From: Methanomicrobiales archaeon
GTDB taxonomy: Archaea; Halobacteriota; Methanomicrobia; Methanomicrobiales; JACTUA01
Direction of reading: 5' to 3'
Assembly: GCA_030019205.1 (NCBI GenBank)
Contig: JASEFH010000006.1
Span: forward strand, 86,536-131,182
DNA: 44,647 nucleotides
Shown one piece after another: positions 34,501 to 42,375 of this stretch (the first letter of the stretch is position 1; each line of letters begins with the position of its first letter). A program made the translations under genes and the position numbers. Below the pieces are notes generated by a model that worked only from the letters and a program-made list of their open reading frames with translations, was not told the DNA's origin and did not search any database.

Positions 34501-35699
34501 GTGTTTTTTGTCCCTTATTATTATAACAATAATAATATTATATTTGGTCAAATATAATTCTCATGGGGAAAAGCAAATACGCCGTTACGCTCACCGAAGA
34601 CCAAAGGGTCTCTCTGGAAGAGGTTATCCGCCGGGGCAAATCCGCTGCCTCCACGATCCGCCATGCCTACATCCTTCTCCATGCCGACAAATCCGACACG
34701 GAGATCGCCGAGATCGTCCGGTGTCATCCTCAATCGGTTTTCAACATCCGTAAAGCGTTTGTCACCCAGGGACTCGACGCAGCTCTGCACCGGAAGATCC
34801 GCGACGAACCTCCCCGACCGCGCAAATTGAACGGCGATGGAGAAGCCCATTTGATCCGGATCGCCTGCAGTCAGCCCCCGGAAGGCCGTTCCCGGTGGAC
34901 ATTGCAGTTGCTGGCCGATCGCCTCGTCGAACTGCAGATTGTCGACACTATCTCTCTCAATACCGTGGAACGGACGTTAAAAAAACGCGCTTCAGCCACA
35001 TACCAAAAAGCAGTGGGGTATTCCCCCCGACGAAAACGGAAACTTCGTTGCCGCGATGGAAGACGTGCTGGAGGTCTATCAGCGACCGTTTGACCCGACG
35101 CATCCGGTCATCTGCATGGATGAACAGCCGATCCAATTACATGGCGAGGTGCGGGCGGCGATCCCGGCACAACCGGGTCGCCCGGAGCGGCAGGACTACG
35201 AGTATACGAGAAACGGCGTGGTCTGCGGATTCCTGTTCACAGAACCGTTGGGACGGTGGCGTCGGATAACCATCACGGAGAGGAGAACAAAGACCGATTG
35301 GGCTCACCAGATGCAGCACCTCCTCGAAGTTGACTATCCCGATGCAGAGAACGTGATTCTGGTCTGCGATAACCTCAATACGCATGTACCGGGAGCGTTC
35401 TACGAGACGTTCCCTCCCGAACGGGCACGATCTCTGCTGGACCGGCTGGAAATCCATTATACACCGAAACATGGGAGCTGGCTGAATATCGCGGAGATCG
35501 AACTGAGTGCCCTGACACGGCAATGCCTGAAACGGAGAATCCCGACGATGGAAGCGCTCAGGGCGGAAACGAGTACCTGGAACCAGCAACGAAATCAAGC
35601 CCAGAAGAGCGTGGATTGGCAATTCACCACCAGCGATGCCCGGGTGAGACTCAAACGACTCTACCCGATGATCTTAGAAAATTAGAGGACAAGAAGCAC
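34501..35699 (+). mobile_element. IS630-family insertion sequence, complete with terminal repeats
   Basis: Terminal inverted repeats are GTGTTTTTTGTCC (34501-34513) and GGACAAGAAGCAC (35687-35699), 11 of 13 matching. Each end is flanked by TA (34499-34500 and 35700-35701), the expected IS630/Tc1-type target duplication. Element length is 1199 bases. Confidence 0.92.
34563..35685 (+). CDS. IS630-family transposase, split by a frameshift at an A7 tract
   Basis: The first frame (34563 to about 34990) has an HTH domain (DTEIAEIVRCHPQSVFNIRK). The second (to 35685) has the DDE domain: D in VICMDEQPIQL, D in VILVCDNLNTHVPG, E in GSWLNIAEIELSAL, all intact. The change of frame occurs at TTAAAAAAACGCG (34978-34990). 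Slippage by one base forward or two back there would give ...TLK(K)NALQPH and a full-length protein of about 370 residues. Transcriptional slippage or programmed frameshifting is known in IS630 relatives, so the element may be active; a simple mutation is the alternative. Confidence 0.85.
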
Positions 35700-35852
35700 T
35701 AGTCCTGAAAGCCTCGATTCGTCTGAAGAACCGTTCAACCGCCCCTCATTTCTGATAGAGGTCCTATTCGAACCAGAGTGATCGGTCGCGCTTCGGCTGG
35801 TGCCGGCGCCGAGGGTTAATGGGAATGTTGCTCTCGATGCCTCGTCCTCGGT

Positions 35853-37539
35853 ACCTGACTTCCCATGAATTAGGCACGCAATACCTCCTCTGCACTCTTT
35901 GTTCCGCCGTTGCTCGATGCAAACCGGAAGATCTATATCCTGGTATGTGCTTATACTGTAAGCAGATGAAGCCCATCGTCCGGATCAAGCAGATTAACGG
36001 GAAGGAGTACTGGTACGAGGACACTCCCTACTACGATCCGGAGAAGAAGCAGATCCGCCAGAAGTCCCGCTACCTGGGGAAGAATATCAACGGGTCACCT
36101 GTGAAGGTGAGGAGCGAACCGGTGCCGGGTATCGCCTCTGTCCCCAAGGCGGCTTACACCCACGGGAATCTCCTCCCCCTGCACCAGATCGTGCAGGAGC
36201 TGCGGATGGATGAATACCTGGGAGATCTGGCCACGGAAGAGGAGAAAGAGACTATCCTCGCCCTGGCCATCCACCGCATCCTCCGCCCCTCTGCGATGCA
36301 CCTGGTCGCGGCCTGGTACGAGGAGAACTCGCTCTCCCTCGATCATCCGGATCTGCCTCTAAGCAGCCAGCAGATCAGCGACCTCCTCTCCACCCTTGGG
36401 GAGAGCGGCGTGCCGGAAGAGTTCATGCACCGGCTGATGCGGGACCTGGGCACCGACTCCACCTTGATCTACGACATCACCAGCCTCTCTTCCTCTTCTC
36501 AGCTCCTCCCTCTCCTCGAGTACGGCTACAACCGGGACGGTCTGGACCTGCCCCAGGTCAACTTCTCCCTCATTCTGGACACGGAGCGTTCGATTCCCGT
36601 GCTGTACGACCTCTACCCGGGGAGCATCGTGGACGTGGTCACCCTGAAGAACACCATCGCCCGCATCCAGGCGCTCGGTGCCACCCAGTACACCCTGGTC
36701 CTGGACCGGGGCTTCTACAGCCAGGGGAACCTGGAGGAGCTGCTGGAGGAGGATCTCTCCTTCGTCATCCCGGCGTCTCTGGCCTCGAAGCCGGTGAAGG
36801 AACTGCTGACCGATGCGCAGCGGGACTTGGAGAGCGTGCAATACCTGCGGATGTACCAGAAGGAACCGATCTTCGTGAAACCGGTGGTGCTGCGGCTAAG
36901 AGAGCGGGAGATCCGCGGGTTCTGCTACTACGACCTGCGGCGAGAGCAGAACGAACGGAACCTCTTCTACCTCCGCCTCCACGACCTGAAGCAGAAACTC
37001 GAATCCCTGCGCATTCCCCGCTGGCGGAGGGCGGAGGAGGTGTTCCGGGAGTGGGCCGGGGGCATGGCGAACTACTTCTCCTGGCGGCAGCAGGAGGACC
37101 GCTTCGTCGTGGAATACCGCCAGAACGCCATCGCCCAGCGGGTGAACCGCATGGGAAAGCAGATCATCCTCTCTCATGGTCCCTTGGATTGGGAGGAGTG
37201 CCTCACGGTGTACCGAGAGCGGGATGGCGTGGAGAAGGCCTTCCGCACCCTGAAGAACGATCTGCAGGTACTGCCGCTCCAGGTGCGGAAGGAGTCCACC
37301 CTGAAGGGATTCCTGTTCGTGACCTTCCTCTCCCTGATCCTGCGGATGCGGCTGCTCAAACGGATGCAGGAGACCGGGCTGTTAGAGGAGTACACCCTGG
37401 AGGGGATGCTGCTGGAACTGGCTAAAATCAAGAAGGTCCGGCTGGCCAACGGGGAGATCCTCACCACAGAGGTGTCGAAAAAGCAACGGGGGATCCTCGA
37501 GGTGCTCGGACTATGTGCCTAAAAATCCGGAAGTCAGGT
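35853..37539 (+). mobile_element. IS1634-type insertion sequence
   Basis: The left end, ACCTGACTTCC-N6-TTAGGCAC (35853-35877), is mirrored by the right end, GTGCCTAA through GGAAGTCAGGT (37515-37539), with 19 of 25 positions matching. Length is 1687 bases. No target duplication is evident by eye. Confidence 0.82.
35966..37522 (+). CDS. IS1634-family (IS4-like) transposase
   Basis: 518 residues from ATG 35966 (MKPIVRIKQINGKEYWYEDT). The frame extends further upstream to 35819 but crosses the left terminal repeat, so that extension is not real. DDE residues are in LIYDITSLSSSSQ, TLVLDRGFYSQGNL and GVEKAFRTLKNDLQVLPLQV (YREK-like signature YRERDGVEKAF). The frame is intact, so the element could be active. 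It ends VLGLCA, seventeen bases before the right end. The gene is GC-rich compared with its surroundings. Confidence 0.93.
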   Translation: MKPIVRIKQINGKEYWYEDTPYYDPEKKQIRQKSRYLGKNINGSPVKVRSEPVPGIASVPKAAYTHGNLLPLHQIVQELRMDEYLGDLATEEEKETILALAIHRILRPSAMHLVAAWYEENSLSLDHPDLPLSSQQISDLLSTLGESGVPEEFMHRLMRDLGTDSTLIYDITSLSSSSQLLPLLEYGYNRDGLDLPQVNFSLILDTERSIPVLYDLYPGSIVDVVTLKNTIARIQALGATQYTLVLDRGFYSQGNLEELLEEDLSFVIPASLASKPVKELLTDAQRDLESVQYLRMYQKEPIFVKPVVLRLREREIRGFCYYDLRREQNERNLFYLRLHDLKQKLESLRIPRWRRAEEVFREWAGGMANYFSWRQQEDRFVVEYRQNAIAQRVNRMGKQIILSHGPLDWEECLTVYRERDGVEKAFRTLKNDLQVLPLQVRKESTLKGFLFVTFLSLILRMRLLKRMQETGLLEEYTLEGMLLELAKIKKVRLANGEILTTEVSKKQRGILEVLGLCA

Positions 37540-37549
37540 TGGAAGTCAT

Positions 37550-38309
37550 AAGCCGTGTCCGTAGAAATGACTGCCGGTTTCACATTGGTTCCAAGATTTC
37601 GTAGGCGGCAACCGTTGGCGCAAAGAGGCGAGAATCATGGATATTTGCCCGGGCAACTGTGCAAACAAGCGGGATCCCCTTTGAATCGACCAGAGCACTG
37701 AGTTTGGTCCCGGTTACTTTTTATACCATCATACCTAGTATCTCCCATTTTTCGCAGCGATATCCTTGGTATCCTGAACTACCGATAATTATTAGCGCAT
37801 ATTATCCAAATGCCTGCAATTTTTCCCACAACCTCATAATAAGAATCAAAATGGAAAGATCTGTATTTGCCGATGCGTCTAAAGTATCTTGGCACAGCAT
37901 GAAACCCGCTCGGAGGATCAAGAAGCTGACTGGAATCAAGTACTGGTTCGAGGAGCCCCCATACTGCGATCTATTCGGCCTATGCGCCTAAATAAGGCTG
38001 GAAGTCAATTGGCATCGGTGATGCAGTGAGCGAGGTCGAGCTTTTGGAGATCGCAGCCGGACTGAAGATGGTCAAGATCGCCTGGTACACTCCCCTCTCA
38101 TAGAGTTCGAGATGGTATCGATGTACGGTCGATTTAGTGCCGTATTGGGCGGGTACATCGCTCCAAGTGCATCCGGTCGTCAGGACATATAAGATGCCGT
38201 TCAGGAGTCGGCGGGGGTCGCACCGGGGCCGGCCGATGTGCGGTTTCTGCAGCGGCAGATGCTTCCGAAGAATTTCCCAGAGCTCGTCGTCGATTTCCCG
38301 GAATACCAT
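37550..38309 (-). pseudogene. IS5-family transposase, broken by an inserted element
   Basis: From ATG 38309 the minus strand encodes MVFREIDDELWEILRKHLPL, then GRPRCDPRRLLNGILYVLTT, a typical IS5 N-terminus. After a frameshift it continues SGCDLQKLDLAHCITDA up to about 38011. The transposase resumes at about 37725 with KVTGTKLSALVDSKGIPLV and ANIHDSRLFAPTVAAYEIL. The gap between the two parts is filled by another element (37733-38010). The transposase cannot be functional. Confidence 0.82.
37733..38010 (+). mobile_element. MITE-like internal-deletion derivative of an IS1634-type element
   Basis: This 278-base stretch encodes MKPARRIKKLTGIKYWFEEP fused almost directly to LFGLCA-stop, matching the first 24 and last 5-6 residues of the nearby IS1634 transposase. 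Its right end (CCTAAATAAGG, then GGAAGTCAATT at 38000-38010) resembles the IS1634 right end. The left end begins near ACCTAGTATCTCCC (37733). The internal deletion removes about 1.5 kb. It is diverged from the neighbour, so it came from a different family member and was probably mobilised in trans. Confidence 0.72.
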
Positions 38310-38395
38310 GACCCCGCCTCGGGATTCTCAAGGATCTTATAATTTAACATGAAAATAGATGAGTTCGTCTCTCATCGGTTTTTTTCCATCGAACC

Positions 38396-38413
38396 TGCGA
38401 CCGTCAGGTCGCA
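38396..38413. repeat. Short perfect hairpin
   Basis: TGCGACC-GTCA-GGTCGCA lies in the spacer between the IS5 remnant and the regulator gene. It could be a terminator-like hairpin; no T-run follows. Confidence 0.4.
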
Positions 38414-38585
38414 TTGGCGTTTTGGGATGTCCTCAAGATCTGATTTTACCATCCTATATGCGTGTCGTATTGAATGCTGCATGAAGGAGAGATCAGGAAT
38501 TTCGATAATTACATCTATAGACAGAAAAATAGGGTCGTCTCTCGTGCGAAGCTTTCCCTGAGGCTGATACTTCTATGTATTCTTA

Positions 38586-39356
38586 TCAACATGGACTTTC
38601 AGCCTCGAGTCGTTCTTGAAAGTCTGACTCTTTACTCTCAATACAACTCTTAACATTTATATTGAGATAATATCTCGTAAATTTACCATCTTTTTCAGTT
38701 CGGACTATCTCGTCTTTTCTAAGACGTGTCATATACCACGAGATCGACGGTGCCGAAATATGGAGTTCCGTTGAGATATCCTTGCGTGTTGCGCCGGGGT
38801 GCCGATTAAGGATTTCAATGATCTCTTTTTCTTTAAAGTGGCGCAGATGATTAGTAATTTTAATCTCTTCCTGCGTGATAGACCACGTGTTTCTATAAAA
38901 TCGCACGAATCCCCTATCCTTTACGGCAATTATTTTTCCCACCAGCTGGAGGAGTGTGAGGTGATAGAGAGTCGTTCCGCTGTTGAGCTCGGTCTCGCGC
39001 GATATCGCCCTCGAATGGATCCCGGGCTGAGCGACAATGCACTCATAGATTTTTTTACGTTTTTCGTTCGATAATATATCCTTTTTACGCACTCTTTTAC
39101 AGCCAAGGGAAATCCAGAGGATGATCGATGCTATGATCTCTATGGGTAGTAATAGAATTGGTGAGATAGGTAGAAAGATGTCCAGAAGCATTACACGGAG
39201 AGGTAAATCGAAGAAAGAGATCGGAATTGTAGTATCTATCTCACTTGGCGGGTATCCCTCTGGTGCAAGTCTCCGATCGCTTGAAATATCTAATAAATAA
39301 CTCGCAGAGTAAAGAGCAGCCAACAACAGCACAATTAATACAATTTTCCGCTTCAT
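38586..39356 (-). CDS. Membrane-anchored winged-helix transcriptional regulator
   Basis: 256 residues from ATG 39356. One N-terminal membrane helix (about 3-19), an external loop, then a hydrophobic hairpin (about 53-87, LLDIFLPISPILLLPIEIIA) precede two winged-helix domains: IYECIVAQPGIHSRAISRET...GTTLYHLTLLQ and IIEILNRHPGATRKDISTEL...SISWYMTRLRK. This layout occurs in many methanogen and haloarchaeal regulators thought to sense envelope signals. It is encoded within the island carrying the dyad-controlled secreted-protein genes, 1.6 kb from the nearest dyad, so it is a candidate regulator of them (inference). No sensory kinase is next to it. Confidence 0.85.
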   Translation of the reverse strand: MKRKIVLIVLLLAALYSASYLLDISSDRRLAPEGYPPSEIDTTIPISFFDLPLRVMLLDIFLPISPILLLPIEIIASIILWISLGCKRVRKKDILSNEKRKKIYECIVAQPGIHSRAISRETELNSGTTLYHLTLLQLVGKIIAVKDRGFVRFYRNTWSITQEEIKITNHLRHFKEKEIIEILNRHPGATRKDISTELHISAPSISWYMTRLRKDEIVRTEKDGKFTRYYLNINVKSCIESKESDFQERLEAESPC

Positions 39357-39365
39357 ATTGTCCAC

Positions 39366-39839
39366 GCTTTTTCATGGACACCTAGGTTTAATGTCCGAAG
39401 ACTGATGAAGTACTTTCAATATTATCTTGAATGTAGTTGATTGTGCCCAAAGGAAAACATTCCATTTACATAAAGATATTAATTATTGTTTTTAATATTA
39501 ATCGATCCGATAACTGCCACATTATTCTTAATAAATATCCTTGAATTGGCCAAGATTTCAATTGAATAAAAATACATCTCCCTTGTAAAAAAGTAAAAAT
39601 CATTTTATGAAGAACATGCTTGAACTACTACAACTGTAAAACCGAATAAAAAAGGGATGAGAGTTATAATCACCGAACTCGTACAGAGAATGCAAGGAGA
39701 ATCGTGGTCAAGGCTCAACGCCCGCGATGCCGGTCGAAAAAGTGTATTTGCTGGGGACTGAAAAAAAGGCGGTGCTAGTAGTGATGGGATGACTTCACGC
39801 CCCACCACCTGCCGCTGTTCCTGACCCCGGATTCGTAGA
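39366..39839. other. AT-rich spacer
   Basis: No gene is seen. The left part likely holds the minus-strand promoter of the winged-helix regulator. The right part adjoins the ISXO2-like remnant and may contain its degraded left portion. Confidence 0.45.
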
Positions 39840-40400
39840 AATGGATTATTATCTGGTTCCCGCTCGAACATAGCAACTCGAACATCGCTCTTCAGACCGG
39901 TATCGAATAATGGGGAGGTTGCAAGCCCTGACCATTATTCGATGTTTTCTAACCAAGGATGTCCACACTATTCTTACTGGCACCATCGAGATGGATGATG
40001 AAACTTGTCTAGGAAATCGTTGGAGGAATAAGAGGGAGATGGTTTGGATTCGGAGATTAAATGAGGGAGAATTACGAAGAAGCAACCGGTCTTCGGGATA
40101 CTCTGTCGAAACGGTTCTGTCTTGGAGAAGGTTATCGGGAATATTGAAGAGGATACGCCTTAGTCACTAATATTATAGAGAGTGCCACTCAGTTCCATTG
40201 TCTGTTTTGATACGTGGAAAGGCTGTACAAAGATGATATCTATGCAATTTGTCCTTTTTCTCATGGTGTGGGGAAGACCCTACACCGACGGATAAGGGTA
40301 TCATATGGCCTGGAAATAGTTTGGGATCATTTGAAACGGAAATTGATCTTCAAAGGGTAAACTCCGACTATAGAAGACACCGAGATATGCAGGGAATCCA
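39840..40400 (+). pseudogene. IS1595/ISXO2-like transposase remnant
   Basis: Decayed fragments on the plus strand: GTIEMDDETCLGNRWRNKRE (around 39980-40040), resembling the VDETYxGG catalytic region; DTWKGCTKM (around 40210); TDG-stop-GYHMAWK (around 40290); and DHLKRKLIFKG (around 40330-40360), resembling GxHxNxxEGFWxxLKRKL. Multiple frame changes and stops separate the pieces. No terminal repeats are identified. Confidence 0.7.
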
Positions 40401-40481
40401 TTGAGGGACAAAATCACCATAAAGCCAGTGATACTTTTATAGGATTTTTTTAAATGTAATGTCTATATTCTGAAAAAGTTG

Positions 40482-40919
40482 TTAGTATGCATTAAAATAG
40501 TATACTTCCGTCCCATACACGCGTTCTCCATAGACTTTGAACTGCCAGGTGCCGGGATAAATACCGGGGTTTGATACTGTAAGTTGAATTCGAGAATCGA
40601 TCACGCCGTCACTCCCATCTCGATATGGCCCGAACACAGGTCCGCTGCCAGGGGCATAGATGGTCAACGTCAATGAATTATCGGGAGAATCCCAATCGAC
40701 ATCAACCTTGAGCGAGCTTGTTCCTTGGTCAACGAGTTTCGAGTGCCACCGTGTCTGACCTTCTGTAATAGAATAATAAGCCCGGTCGATAACATTAGGC
40801 AGAGTGTGTGCATCCGAGGAGGGGAGAGAACTCTGTCCATTCTCTTCGTACGCAGAAACCAGCGGTGCAAACAGGGCCATCGATAGGATGGCTGCCAGCA
40901 ATAGACGATTCCGACTCAT
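40482..40919 (-). CDS. Secreted PPC-like beta-domain protein
   Basis: 145 residues. A signal peptide (MSRNRLLLAAILSMALFAPL, cleavage probably after VSA) is followed by a beta-sandwich resembling pre-peptidase C-terminal domains: LKVDVDWDSPDNSLTLTIYA, FGPYRDGSDGVIDSRI and NPGIYPGTWQFKVYG. It is likely exported and may bind surface partners. No catalytic motif is seen. ATG 40919 is about 35 bases downstream of a TATA box that carries the island dyad upstream; no Shine-Dalgarno sequence is present, so the transcript is leaderless or nearly so, unlike the two long-leader members of the same regulon. Confidence 0.82.
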   Translation of the reverse strand: MSRNRLLLAAILSMALFAPLVSAYEENGQSSLPSSDAHTLPNVIDRAYYSITEGQTRWHSKLVDQGTSSLKVDVDWDSPDNSLTLTIYAPGSGPVFGPYRDGSDGVIDSRIQLTVSNPGIYPGTWQFKVYGERVYGTEVYYFNAY

Positions 40920-40949
40920 GATAGACCAAGATGATGTCTGAGTAAATTC

Positions 40950-40982
40950 CATATAACATTTCTGTAGAATTCATCTACACGT
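40950..40982 (-). promoter_or_regulatory. Dyad operator plus TATA box, copy D (minus strand)
   Basis: Read on the minus strand: ACG, then TGTAGA (40979-40974)-TGAAT-TCTACA (40968-40963), a perfect dyad, then GAAATG and the TATA box TTATATGG (40956 downward). It matches copies A-C in the dyad, the GAAAT element and the TATA box, with 6 instead of 8 bases between dyad and TATA. The structured leader does not follow. Confidence 0.75.
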
Positions 40983-41282
40983 CGACATAATTGGAATATC
41001 GATGGTCGTGTTCTCCGGGGTATTAGCGATATTTAATGTAGGTATCGGATGTTATTTCGGTCTGTAAAATATGAAGATCGGGTTGTTTATCATTTTCTGC
41101 ATCTGCGCGAGATCGGATAGATTATTTCAAGAAAAAATGTGTGAACAAAATTGGAAATAGTTTATATAGGAAAGTCTCAATTTTGGAACAGGACTCCAGC
41201 CATTTCTAATTGGATCGAAGAGAGATCCTCGAAATACCATATCAGCATATTTTATTAATCTCTCACGAAAAATTTCCGATAA

Positions 41283-42020
41283 TTATACCCTGAGAACAGA
41301 TTCTGCCTTTTCAAGATCCTGTTCTGTGAAGAGTAGGGTACACTGTGGATTTTCTTCGCATGAAGTTGTGGTATTCGGGTCGATCATTACAGATGCATCG
41401 CTTCCCGTTGCAACTTCTATTGGATCCGATTTTGAAATGATCTTAATCTCGTACCAATATCCTCCGGAGGGGAAGGTCACCTCCTTCAAGGGTTCCAGCA
41501 TTCCTTTATTAAGGGCGTAGATATTCTCGTGAGTAGCGGTAAATTTCTTCCCAAGAGTGTGATACAGGACATTGATGGTGATTCCCCGTTCTCCAAGAGG
41601 GATATTGTATAGCGGTAGCTGGTCGATATTGCTCAATAAAGCGAGAGGGTGATCACCCGTTTTAATCAGCTCGATTGATTGGGATGTGAGATATATACGA
41701 GATGCTTCATCCACATATGCCCTATGAATCCTCCAATCTGATTCATTATTCGCATAAAAATCGAGTGTTAGTGATTGTACCGTTCCATTGGAAGAGATAT
41801 CAACGGTAAGACTTCGAAATATTGCCGAGGCGTTATCGAATTGTAGCTCCTCAAGCAAGGTATCCCAGAGCTGCACAAGACGGGGATTGTACGGCTCTGA
41901 AGGCAGATAGATCTCGCGGTCATGGTAATCGACTGCTGGTTTATCAGGGAGCAGGAAAGGCCTGATTAATACAACTACCACCACAACCGCTACCAGAATA
42001 ATCAGCCATCTATCTTTCAT
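41283..42020 (-). CDS. Membrane-anchored or secreted protein of unknown function
   Basis: 245 residues. One N-terminal hydrophobic helix (IILVAVVVVVVLIRPFLL) without a clear cleavage site suggests a membrane anchor with the bulk outside the cell. The exported part has beta-rich segments (SSNGTVQSLTLDFYANNESD, GGYWYEIKIISKSDPIEV) and several N-x-S/T sites. Near the C-terminus CEENPQC may form a disulfide. No family is recognised. No dyad precedes it. Confidence 0.72.
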   Translation of the reverse strand: MKDRWLIILVAVVVVVVLIRPFLLPDKPAVDYHDREIYLPSEPYNPRLVQLWDTLLEELQFDNASAIFRSLTVDISSNGTVQSLTLDFYANNESDWRIHRAYVDEASRIYLTSQSIELIKTGDHPLALLSNIDQLPLYNIPLGERGITINVLYHTLGKKFTATHENIYALNKGMLEPLKEVTFPSGGYWYEIKIISKSDPIEVATGSDASVMIDPNTTTSCEENPQCTLLFTEQDLEKAESVLRV

Positions 42021-42186
42021 GCATCTCCATCCGACTCAAATAAAGTGAGTTATTATTATCTGCCACTTTTTATGAAATCCTTCCCATATGTATTCGTCTT
42101 CCAGAATCTCGATATGCATACATAAAAAACCCAACCATGCCGATAATAAAGATACATTTGCCGCGAGATGTCTGCAGAAATACTAA

Positions 42187-42220
42187 CGTGTAGACGATCT
42201 CTACAGAAATCTCTTATAGT
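42187..42220 (+). promoter_or_regulatory. Dyad operator plus TATA box, copy B
   Basis: CG, then TGTAGA (42189-42194)-CGATC-TCTACA (42200-42205), a perfect dyad, then GAAATCTC and the TATA box TTATAGT (42214-42220). Transcription is expected near 42,243, about 132 bases before the GTG start of the lipase-like gene. Confidence 0.78.
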
Positions 42221-42241
42221 GTTAAAGTAAAGGTTTCCGTG

Positions 42242-42375
42242 TAGCAGAGGAGTTCCTCCCTTCTTGACCCGATCGGAGAACCCCGCTGCTGCCCGTAGGC
42301 ATGATAATCTCGCCTTTTGAGTATATAAGGGTACCGTCATGCCTCCGTGAGAATCTGAATGTGGAGGTATAGAAC
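42242..42375 (+). ncRNA. Candidate structured 5' leader, copy B
   Basis: The stems are homologous to copy A: P1 GGAGTTC (42249-42255) with GAACCCC (42278-42284), one A-C mismatch; P2 AGGCATGA (42297-42304) with TCATGCCT (42337-42344), fully paired; and P3 CCTT with AAGG, replacing CGCT/AGCG of copy A. The alternative stem pairs CCTCC (42342-42346) with GGAGG (42363-42367), the ribosome-binding site. P2 and the alternative share 42342-42344. A second TATA-like TATATAAGG (42322-42330) lies 50 bases before the start codon, as in copy A, so an internal promoter is an alternative explanation. Confidence 0.65.

Noticed and set aside
35819-35965. N-terminal extension of the IS1634 transposase with two CxxC pairs (zinc finger?)
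   Set aside because: The extension crosses the left terminal inverted repeat at 35853-35877 and lacks a ribosome-binding site; family members start at the MKPIVRIKQ position.
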